From Trichoplusia ni (lineage: Eukaryota; Arthropoda; Insecta; Lepidoptera; Noctuidae): DNA of 64,000 nt. Location of the stretch: assembly GCF_003590095.1 (NCBI RefSeq), contig NC_039480.1, forward strand, positions 3,635,328 to 3,699,327, given 5' to 3'. Of this stretch, positions 11,539-23,500 are shown in pieces; positions within the stretch are counted from its first letter, which is position 1, and every line of letters begins with the position of its first letter. Under the pieces are notes generated by a model. That model ran no database searches. It worked only from the letters and a program-made list of their open reading frames with translations, and was not told the origin of the DNA. The position numbers and the translations under genes were made by a program.

Positions 11539-14500
11539 GTTTGTCATAGTTACTGTTATAAAAATAATTAATAGATTTAAAAAATTGAAAAACCCACGTT
11601 TTTAATTGTCACTCCATTCAAATTTTATCAAAACCGGTCCAGTCGTTTATATAGTTGTAAATTTCATTGTCATCGGGTTTGAAGCTACACTGAAAATTTC
11701 AGCCTCCTAGCTTATCGGGAAGTGCCTCGAAATTGAGTTGCAAAAATCCAATCGGAACGACAAACAAGAAAAGTGAGTGTATAAAAACGTGGTAATAAGA
11801 AAATTTTATAATTTATTTATACCTCAGACAGGACTCGATCTTGCGACTTCTGGTTGAAAGTACCAGTCGTTGTAACAACTAAGTAAAGTGGTCACTGAAC
11901 GGGAGTTAAAAACTGTTCATTACATCTTTGTTTGATAGGAGATAACCATATATTTGGTTTCTATCCTTTTCTATCACTTTGAATTGACATTTACTAAGAA
12001 AGAGAAGGTATTTCCATCGGATATATTCGATTTCCTTGCTAGATATTTCATTGTAATCTTTAAGATTTTTAATCTGCTAGATGTTAAAAAGTGCCTGTAG
12101 ACAAGTTACATTACTCCTCGCGCTAACGCTGACGAATCACTCAAATGTATTGAACTGACAAGTCAAAGTCACGTCACTTGTCGAAACGGAATGTCATTCA
12201 TATACATTTGAAGTTTTCTTATCGAAGCGATGTAACTTGAGGTTTTTAGATTTTAAGTACAATTTAGAGCTAATTTGAAGCTAAGATTGCGTTGAAGTAA
12301 AATGCACATTAAAATTAAGAATTTTAGTATTAAAAGCTCTTCTCTTGTAATACAAGGTTTAAATGGAAATATGTGGTCATATTTTAGTTATTTGGTCTAT
12401 TCTTATCGTATGGTTGATGCACAACCTGGTGTCAGAGTTCAAACCGTCCGTAGACCTCTGACGTGACGCAACACACTCTTGAGCAATAGGGATGAAGACA
12501 ATTTTTTTTTGCAGTTTCCGTCTTGTAATTTTTGATATAATAATGGATACGTATTTTTTAATTTGTCCCGCAAACATAAATTGACCAAATTACAGTGAAT
12601 GAAACTTAAGCGTGACGTCACGATTGAGTATAAATTTAACCATATCGTTACGTCACAAGCCCCCTCTCTTAAACTTTAAAGCAGTTAATCTTTGTCAATT
12701 CTAGTTTTTCTGAAAAAGGAAAAAATACGTTTCTCGTACTTTTCAATTATCTAACTGAGGGACTAATGAGATGTTTTCTTTTTATACCTAGTCATCATCC
12801 CTATTCTCGGGTGTGTCTTCCTCACGATGTTTTCCTTCACCGATTGGCCTGTCACTGATAATAAACTCATCGCAAAGTTGCTATACTTAAAATATGACCA
12901 TGCATTTCCGAAACTGTCTATTCTCTTTCCAATGCTAGTTACCCAAAAAAAAACAAATAGCAATAAGGTTTAGTCCGTCAGACAGATTTTGAAAAATACA
13001 GGATACAAATGTTTTCTTTTATCTCGTAAACAAAAACATTTTGGATACAATGACTTAAAATCTTTTATGACGTCACTTACCAGTACGCTTTTTACTAGCA
13101 AGTGATGTTACTAGACCCCACTTCCACATATTTCTTCATCTTAAGTACTCTTTATCTTCGTTACTTTTTAATGATAAATACGTATTCAAAATATTTTGAA
13201 AATCTGTCTGACGGCCTGTACAGATTAACACAGTGTGGCGCTACAATGGCGACCTTTGTAAAGCCTTTATGCTTATTTATATTATAATTACGCTTTATTA
13301 TAAGATTCAGTCAAATATAGTGGTTTCTTAGTCTTCCGTGAATGTTAGACATTGAAATAAAACTACTTTTACGGATTTTATCGCGGTTTAATTTTAGATT
13401 TTAGTTTCCGACGTTTCGACACCTTGCCATCATGGTCACGGGCAGACTGAGATGGGCAGACGTTCGTCGTATTAGTTGGGCAAATAAAATCTAAAATTAA
13501 ACCGCGATAAAATCCGTAAAAGCAGTATTTTTTTTTTTTAATTCAATCACATACCCTATGCTATGTAATGCTAGTCCCCAAAGTGAGCTTGCTAATTGAC
13601 ATGTAGCCATTGCTAACTGACGCACGGTCCCGTCTGTCCGTCACAGAGCTAGCCGGCGCCGCATCCGATTCGGAGAGCGACGGCTCCCGGAGCGGGATGC
13701 CGGACCGGCAGCAGGAGATCAAGAAACACGACATCATAGCCAGAATCGAGACCAGCTATGTTGAGGATCTCAACGTCGATATTGGTGTGGTGAGTCGAAT
13801 ATTCTACTGTTCTACATCTTAGCGTAGCCTTTTCCCAACTATGTTGGGGTTGGGTTCCAGTCTAACCGGATTCAGCTGAGTACCAGTGTTTTACAAGGAG
13901 CGACTGGCCTATCTGACCTCCTCAACCCAGTTACCTGGGCAACAAGATACCCCTTCGTTTGATTGGTTGTCAGACTTTTCCATGTAAAGACTGTCAAAGA
14001 TGTAAGAATAACAGCCGCGACCCACAATTTAACGTGCCTTCCGAAACTCGGAGGAACTCGTTATGACAAAGACGGTCACCCATCTACGGACCAACCGCGT
14101 CAAGCGTAGCTTAAACTGTGATCGATTCACTTATGCGGTTATAGCTTAGCCACGAGTTCCTTATATACATATAAGTATGGCTATCATTTTTGAGAGAAGA
14201 TGACCTGGTGTAAATATTATGTAAACATAGCCTATCTATAGCTGCCTTTGAAAATTCTAACCTTAAACTCGACTCCTTTCAGGCTGGTGAGCTGGTAGAA
14301 GAAGTAGCAGAAGAGAACAAGTCTCTTCTCTGGTTCCTTCTGAAGCAGGTCCGTCCTGGCATGGACCTTAGTAAAGTGGTGCTACCGACCTTCATACTAG
14401 AACCTCGATCGTTCTTAGATAAACTCTCCGATAATTACTACCATGCTGATCTTTTGGCGCAGTGAGTATTCAACTTTATTTGTATTGGGTTAAAGTTTAG

Positions 14501-17500
14501 ATTTGATTAAAGGTTTTTGGGGATTTTGGCTGTTATGTGGTATGTTGTAGATTGTATGCTAGAATATCTAATGTAAAGGTAAAGACTCGAAAGTCCAGAT
14601 TCTAGAATAAGGAGTTCAAATTAAGAAGTCTGAAGTCCTGAAATCCATAAATTCCAAAATGTATAGTGAAATTTTTATAATAACTATCGTGAGACTGATT
14701 CATTATTAAACGATGTAACGGTTTACTCACGCGTATTTATCTGGATAGCTCGACTAGTTTCGGACCCAACCGGAGTCCTTAATCATGAGCAGACGCGGCG
14801 GGATCGCGAGTCGAAATGTATAGCGAAATGTCTAGAATCCAGGAATCAGAGACATTTAGACGCTGATACGGAGTCTGGAATCACAGAGCCACAACTCCAA
14901 TGCTCAGAACATAGAGTCCATAGTCGCCCGACCGTCCCCTCCCTCGGTAGAGATAAGGGATCCCTCGCTTTAACAAGAAATGTTCATAGTGAATAATGCT
15001 GACTGGCTATTGATGCATTCGATTCCCACCCCTGTCTGGGTGTAGTTTATCTTAAGGGATGTATAAGTAAGTTTATCAGTTGTCTAGTACTCATAATACA
15101 AGCTTTGCTTAGTTTGAGACTAGATGGCGTTGCATGAGTCTTGTAGAAAAAAATCTGAAGTCCAAATATTATTTACTAGCTGTTGCCCGCGACTTCGTCC
15201 CCGTGGGTAGAAGAAGTTATGATTTATACCTGCCCTGTTTTTTTTTCACATTTTTCATTGTATCTTCGCTCCTATTAGTCGCAGTTTATAGCCTAAAGCC
15301 TTCCTCGATGAATGATCTATTCAACACGAAAAGAATTTTTCAATTTGGACCAGTAGTTCCTGAGGTTAGCGCGTTCAAACAAACAAACAAACTCTTCAGC
15401 TTTATATATTAGTATAGATTACACATCACAATCACAATCATTATTTTAGATATAATCAAAGATGGAATATTGTGTATTGCGTAATCCTCTAATCAACGGG
15501 TATGACTAGAAGATTTAGCGGAAATAAATAGGCGGTGCTATCATAATTGCTTAATAACGGTTTACTCACGCGTATTTATCGGTATTGCCAAACTAGTTTC
15601 GGATCCATCCGGAGTCCTAAATCATATTTATTTGTCTCGCCTGTTGGTCTAGTGGTTAGTGAGCCTGACTGCTATATTCAGGTCGTGGGTTTCAGGGTAT
15701 CTTCAAACCCGATGACAATGCAATTTACAATTCTAAAAACTGCAAGATTTTGATAAAATTTGAATGGAGTGACATTTTAAATCGTGGGTTTTTAGATTGT
15801 TTTAATCTAATAATTCTTTACTCCCTAAAACTAATTACGTATATAGTAAAACAAAGGTTCAACAGCTAGTTATAATACAGATTATATAAATTAAGTCATT
15901 ACGCCCACAGACAAACTGTGGAAACAGTTTTGTGGGGTTTATACAAAGCAAATAAGTATAATGTTAACAGTTCAACAGTGGACTGCTATAGGCTGAGATG
16001 ATGATGATGATGATGAAACAGTTTAATAAATAAATAAATACAGGTTAATACAGATTATATACACCGTGATTTTTTAGTCGTCTTACAAAAGCAGGCCAGT
16101 TCATGTATCCAATGACTAGAACACGTTCATGATAAAAAAATAGGTATTTATGAGATTTGAAAAAAAAATTGCAGTTTTTATTCAATGTTATGATGCAATT
16201 CGTAGTTTTTTAGAAACACAGCTCCGTTGCGAGCGCGGTCCGAGTTTTGTAACAATGGTGAAGGGCGCGGGCGGCGGCGTTTTTATCATTTTTAAGAGTA
16301 TATTTCAGATTTCTCTTGTTTAATTTTTCTTCGTACTTATTATCTTAGTTGATAATAAAAAAATAATAATCGCGCCTAGGGGTATTTTACGTCGGATCCA
16401 TGAACTGGGCTCCTTTTGTAAGACGACTAAAAGATCACCGTGTATAGCTTATAATACAGATGATATTTTCATCTTCCAGGGCTCAACTCGAAGAGGATCC
16501 CTACCAAAGATTCATAGGTGTGCTACGCTGGTTCCTGTCGGGCCTCTACAGGAAGCCGAAGGGTCTCAAAAAGCCCTACAACCCGGTCCTCGGAGAGGTC
16601 TTCCGCTGTTGTTGGCAGCACACCGCAGAATCATACACTTATTATGTGGCTGAGCAGGTGAGAGATAAAATTCTTCAAGGATAGCCGAGTGGTTGAGGTC
16701 ACCACGCCCAGACCCACTGAGCGCGACGTGTTAGTTCGATCTCGTAGGACAAGCGTTTGTGTGATTCACGAATGTTTGTCCTGAGTCTAGGTGTCTTTGT
16801 GCATGTCAATTGTATGTTTTTTCTATAGTAACTATCGTGAGTATGATTCATTATTAAACGATGGACGCTTTACTCACGCGTATGTATCAGGATCGCCCGA
16901 CTAGTTTCGGACCCAACCGGAGTCCTTAATCATGAGCTGACGCGTGAGCAAACCCTTGGATCATTTAATAATATTCTTCTAAAGTTGTCTACTTAACACT
17001 GTGGAGTTAGCGACAATGTTTATTGCTATAAATGTTTTCCATTGCAGGTGTCACACCACCCGCCCGTGTCCGCTTTCTACGTGTCAAACAGAAAGGACGG
17101 CTTTGTCATAGAGGGCAGCCTTCTAGCGAGGTCCAAGTTCTATGGTATGTACTTACTGTATGCAGTTCACCCGGTTATCACTACATAGTATGAAGTCACT
17201 TTCTCTGTCCGATATAGGGACCTTTGAATGCTAAAAATCTTTAAAACTACTCAACGGATTTTGATGCGGTTTTTTGTTTAATTGATAGAATGATTAAAGA
17301 GGAAGCTTTATGTATAACTAGCTGTTGCCCGCGACTGTCGTCCGCGTGGTTAGAAGATATAAGTTATGATTTATACCTGCCCTGTTTTTTCCTCATTTTC
17401 CATTGTATCTTCGCTCCTATTAGTCGCAGCCTTCCTCGATGAATGGTATTCAACACAAAAAGAATTTGGACCAGTAGCTCCTGAGATTAGTGTGTTCAAA

Positions 17501-20500
17501 AAAAACAAACAAACAAACTCTTCAGCTTTATATATTAGTATAGATAAAATAATATTACGTAATGTACCTGTACCCAGGTAACTCGACATCGGCCATACTA
17601 GAGGGTTGCGCCCGGGTCCATCTGCTGAACTGGGGCGAGACCTACGTCACGACCGCCCCGTACGCGCACTGCAAGGGGATCGTCATCGGGACGCTCAGCA
17701 TGGAGCTGGGGGGGAAGGTGAGTGGGACAGGGGGAAACTAATGGGGTCTGGTGGGAAACTAGTGGGATTTGGTGAGAAGTAGTGGGGTTTGGTGGGAGAT
17801 TAGTGGGATTTGGCGGAAACTGGAGGGAGGCCAGGCGAGAAAACTATTCCGGGATGTATTAACTTGGGTTTTGGGAACTATTGGCATTTGGTGAGAAGCT
17901 GGTGTTGATATATATTATGTGCAAAAGTAGTTGGGGATTGTTGGGACGCTAGTGAGGCTTGGTAAGAACTATTGGGGTTAGGTGGGACAATAGTTGGGTT
18001 TGATAGAACGAGTGGGAATCTAGTGGGGTTTAGTTTAAAATAATGGTGGGGAATTTTCGGGAAACTAATTGGATAATGGTAGAAAAAGTAAATTACTTTG
18101 GAAACAAGATGTTTTCTCTGTGTTGCTTGAAAACCGTCCTCGGTTAAAGTATTTTTTCTGTACTTGTAAATTAATTGTCTTAGTTAATATTTTTATTATA
18201 TTGTTAATAAAATTGTATTTATTTCTAGGTACACGTTATGTGTTCAGAAACAGGCTACCAAGCCGACGTAGAATTTAAACTACGGGTAAGTTATTTTACA
18301 AATCAAATATAGTTTTTCAACAAATCAAAAAACCAGCATCAAAATAATAGAATAAGTGTGGACTGTTGGTTTAGTGGTTAGTGGTCCAATACTGGAGACA
18401 CGGGTTCGATTCCCACTCAGGACAAATGTTTGTGTGATGAGCACGATCATTTGTTCTGTGTCTGGGTGTAATTTATCTATATTATGTATGTATTTAGAAA
18501 TATATAAGTATGTTTATCAGTTGTCTAGTACTCGTAATACAAGCTTTGCTTAGTTTGAGACTAGATGGCGTTGTGTGAAAGTTGTGAATTATTGTTTTTT
18601 TTTTTCAGTCATTCTTGGGCAGTTCAGATCAGACGAATGCCATAACAGGCAGAATTAAACGCGGGAAGGACACAATGGCCGTTATAGACGGATATTGGGA
18701 CGGAAAAATTGATATCAAGGATAAAAAAACTGGTGTAAGTACATACTTTCTATTAGTCATCGGCCGAATAATTTGTTTTAAATGCCGACTACACTTTGTT
18801 AAAGAAAAGCAATATTTTACACTAGCTGTTGCCCGCGACTTCGTCCCCGTGGGTAGAAGATATAAGTTATGCCCTGTTTTTTTTTCACATTTTCAATTGT
18901 ATCTTCGCTCCTATTAGTCGCAGCGTGATGGTTTATAGCCTAAAGCCTTCCTCGATGAATGGTCTATTCAACCATAAATTTGGACCAGTAGTTCCTGAGA
19001 TTAGCGCGTTCAAACAAACAAATAAACTCTTCAGCTTTATATTTTAGTATGGAAGTATAGATTTTATCATCATCCACAGCCTTTGTCCTCCCACTGTTGG
19101 GCATAGGCCTCCCCTTTCTCGTGCCAATGTCTTCGGTCCTGTGCTAGCCTCATCCAGACTCGACCTGAGACCTTTATTATATCAACTCTCCATCTTGCTC
19201 CCGGACGACCGACTCTTCTTTTTCCTTGTCTTGGCCACCATTTTGTCACCGCCTTAGTCCTCTTGCTGCTTTATATATTATATATATGCTGCTTTATGTA
19301 CTAGCTGGTGCCCGCGACTTCGTCCGCGTGGTTAGAAGAAATTGCGAAAGTAACTTGAGATTTAAACTATCCTATCTCTCAAGTTGGATCGAACTGCACA
19401 GGGAGTGCGAATTTTATTATAATCGGTTAAGTGGTTTAGGAGTCCATTGAGGACAAACATTGTGACACGAGATTTATATATATTAAGATGGATAAATGTG
19501 TTGTTAACAGGAAGAGTCGAACCTACTAGACGTGTCGACGTTGAAAGAGCACAGACTGCCTCGGTTCCTGATGGATGTCGAGAAGCAGTACGATTATGAG
19601 TCACAGAAGCTGTGGATCAAGGTCTCCGAGGCTATACAGAACGATGATCAGGTTAGTCCACTAATCTTTTATTTAATTATTTATTTAAGGGCCGATTTAG
19701 GGTAGATTTTAGGTCAATTAGTCTTTATACAAAGCTGAATGGAAACCTAGATTCCAAATATTTATTTATATACTAGCTGACCCAGCAAACGTTGGTTTGA
19801 CGATTTTTTTTTTCTAGATGTATGTATTTTTTAATGCCACATTATAAAAAAATAAAAACAAAAAAAATCGTCCAAAAAATTTTTTTTTTTTTTAGCGTGG
19901 GCAATCTTTGTCACTTAGGGGTATGAAAAATAGATGTAGTTCTATTCTCAGACCTACCCAATATGTATACAAAATTTCATAAGAATCGGTCGAACCGTTT
20001 CGGAGGAGTACGGTAACTAACATCGTGACACGGGAATTTTATATATTAGATTAAGGATCTCCAACAAAAGATATGCAACATTCATGACATAAATACAACA
20101 TTACATAAAAGGAATTATACAGGGTAGAAGGATCCCGTGGTCCAGGGGTTCTGGACATGATTCCAGACCCTCCCAAGTTGAAATTTTTCATCGGTCTTTT
20201 GATGAATCGGTTTATTCATGCGGCTTGCTCGCGACTTCGCGTCACTTTCGGTTAGGTTTGCGAGAGAGCGATGACCGACGAGTACCTTTGCGAATCAGCT
20301 GATCGGGAGCAGTTTTTAGTGTTCTATGTACATTACCTTTTTCCTGAAAAGGGCTAAATAATGATTTTTGTTATAAAAAAAATATTAAAATACGTAGGAA
20401 AAATGATTTTATGACACATAAAATTAAAAAAAAGGCGAAAAAAATGCTATTTTCATGAAAAGACCAATGAAAAATTCGACTTTGTTACTTTTAGAGTGAA

Positions 20501-23500
20501 AATAGCGGGATTCTTCCGTCAGAAGAAGAGGGCGGGACATAGTAAAGTTGATGTTCGATGTTCCGCGCGCAAAACAACATAAGCAGACAAGTGTAACTTA
20601 ACTCTGCGAAAAATTTGCGAGCATTTTATTAGATTCGTATTTGGAGTGAATCCGCCCCGGGCGACGGTGAACCACACTACGCCACTGGTTTCAAACAATA
20701 GTCCGCCTGAATCCTACGAAAGGCGTACGGTCAAGTTCTCTCCGAAAAGCGGGACCGACCCTGTCCTTAAAATTTTATTGAAAAATCGGGACGTCCCGCC
20801 AAAATCGGGACGTCTGGCAACGCTGGCTAGCATGGTGATACTAATACATCGTATTGTCTGACAGATAGCGGCCACAGAACAGAAGACAATAATAGAGGAG
20901 GCGCAGCGCGCGCGCGCCCGCAACATGGTGGCGCCCTGGGTGCCGCGCTTCTTCCACAAGAACCTGCATCCTAACCCGCCTGAAGGTCAGTCCCACTGTC
21001 CCCGACAACTACCTACCGCCTACGGGTCTAAACAGACGGACCGCATTTGCAAATTTGCAGTTTGAATACAGTAATAAGCCGACTAACGAACAGCAATTAT
21101 TTTTTTCTATGTATTTGCAAGACATTTACATAAATCACATAAAAACTTAAATTAATCTTTTAAAATTAATAGATTTAAAACAGCTAAATACACACGTTTT
21201 TAAATGTCACTCCATTCTTTTTTCTTCAAAATAGAGACAGACTTTTTTATAGTTGTAAATTGCATTGTCATCGGGTTTGAAGCTACTCTGAAAATTTAAG
21301 CCTGCCAGCTTACCGGAAAGTGCTTCAAACTTGAGTTCCAAAAATACTTCTCACACATTTTAAATATACCTAATTTAATTTATTTCATTTTTCAGGTATC
21401 ATCGACCAAGGATGGGTTTATAATCATCTAAACACCACGTAAGTGTTATCATGTATTATTCTTATCGTATGGTTGATGTACAACCTGGTGTCAGAGTTGA
21501 AACCGCTCGTAGACCTGTGACGTGACGCAACACACACTTGAACAATTCTCAGGTGTGTCTTCGTTCACCTTTTTAAAGATTGCATTCTATAGTCAGGACA
21601 TTATTATTCATCATCTGAATGTTGTGGTATGCTTCCAGTCTAACCGGATTCAGCTAAGTCCCAGTGTTTTACAAGGAGCGACTGCCTATCTGACCTCCTC
21701 AACCCAGTTACAGACAACACGATACCCCTTAGTTAGACTGGCTGTCAGACTTTCAAGCTTCTGACTACCTGTTACGACTGTCAAAATTAACGGCAATATG
21801 GGGTCACGTTTCTGTACCATACATACATATTGCTTTTTATGTTTATGATTTTGTCAATAGATTAATTTATAAACGAATCCATCAAGAAATTTAATAATAA
21901 ATATCAAATTGAATAACAAACAACGCTAACTTCAGTCGCGTGTAACGGTTATACACACGCTTTCTTCTAATCATAATCCCTTTAAAAATCAATAAATCAA
22001 TCCCTTTCTCCTAAAAAAATAATAATCTTCTAATGTCTGGTTACCATAACACAAGCTCTGCTTAGCTTGGGATCAGATAACCGTGTGTGATTTGTCCCAG
22101 GGTATATACAAGGTGATTTTTTTGTCGTCTTACAAAAGGAGCCCAGTTCATGTATCCGACGTAAAATACCCCTAGGCGCGATTATTATTTAAAAAAAAAT
22201 TTTAAAGAAAAATTAAACAAGAGAAATCTGAAAATACTCTTAAAAATGATGACGCAGCCGCCCGCGCCCCTCACCATTGTTACAAGGCTCGGACCGCGCT
22301 CGCAACAGAGCTGTGTTTCTAAAAAACTACGAATTGCATCATAATATTGAATAAATATTGCATTTTAAATTTATTCAAATCTCATAAATACCTGTTTTTT
22401 ATCATGAACGTCTTCTAGTCATTGGATACGTGAACTGGGCTGCTTTTGTAAGACGACAAAAAAATCACGGTGTATATATTTATTTAATTAATCTTTCTTC
22501 TCCAGCCCTTGGCAAGAAGACGAGGTGATAGAATACGAAGACGAATTCGTTTTGAAGTCGCTACGGGACCACCCGGTCATAGGCAAGCCTGTCGTGACGG
22601 AACCCCGGCGGGAGATGTCGCGGCGTATATCCGACTCGGACAGTCACGACGAACTGGCGAGGCGGTCGAAGAATACTTCGTAAGTCGCCATTTTTATATA
22701 TCATTAGTTAAAGACTGCGCAGACGACAGACTATCCTCCGCGGCGGAGAAAAAAGTATGGTCTGCAAATAAAAAGTTCGCCGCGGATTAACCGCGAACTC
22801 AACGCACACGGCGTGCGATCATTTGTTGCCCAAAAGAACGCGGACTAAAGTCCTCCATGTGCGTTGCTTCCCCTAGTCACAAGAATGCTATTTTTGTCTA
22901 TTCTAGCGGATATAAAGTACGCGAATAAAATCTCTCGTCTGCGCATATAGTTACCGGCACGGATGTTGAGCGCTGATCTGCGCAGAAGTGATTGTTTGTG
23001 TCCCTTTTGCGGTATGGAGTGAGGCGCGAGGCGGACTTTTTTATAATCACGTCCCCATTTATATCAAAATTCCCCTTTCTTATACCAAACCTCCCCTTTT
23101 TTATCCCCTCTATCCCATAATCCCCCCTTCCAGTGCCGTCCACACGAAACCTTCCCCCGAATCGTCGAAGCACGTCGGCATCTCGTGCGAATCGGAAACA
23201 GCGCAGAGGAGCAAGCAGTTTACGTGAGCGTAAATCAATCTGATGGAATTACGTAGAGTCGGATAGTCGTAGCGTATGTCTGTGCGTACGTGGAAGCGGT
23301 GAGCTGTCTGTCCTGGTAGGGGGCTGGGTGCGACTAGTTGCGCAATAGGTCGACTGGTTGCGGGAAAGTGGTGTGTAAAAATTAACGGTGATAGGTTCTA
23401 AATAGGGGTGAGTGATGGACAACCTAGTCTTGGAATAGATTGGCCACTAGATTCTGATTTAGATGACTGGTTATGGAATAGGACAATTTTCTCGACTGAC

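Noticed and set aside
15134..15412. Recurring ORFs with LLAVARDFVPVG and similar (also at 18615, 27467 and 34369)
   Set aside because: They lie on LINE 3' tail copies that occur in many places. Their sequence follows the repeat, not a protein family.
20646..20959. Plus- and minus-strand ORFs before ORP8 exon 10
   Set aside because: The sequence resembles a repeat remnant (GGGACGTCCCGCC words) and does not fit ORP8. The true exon starts at 20865 in another frame.
22509..22790. 93-aa Arg-rich plus-strand ORF
   Set aside because: It is an out-of-frame reading of ORP8 exon 12. The frame carried by splicing gives PWQEDEVIEYEDEF and stops at the GTAAGT donor.
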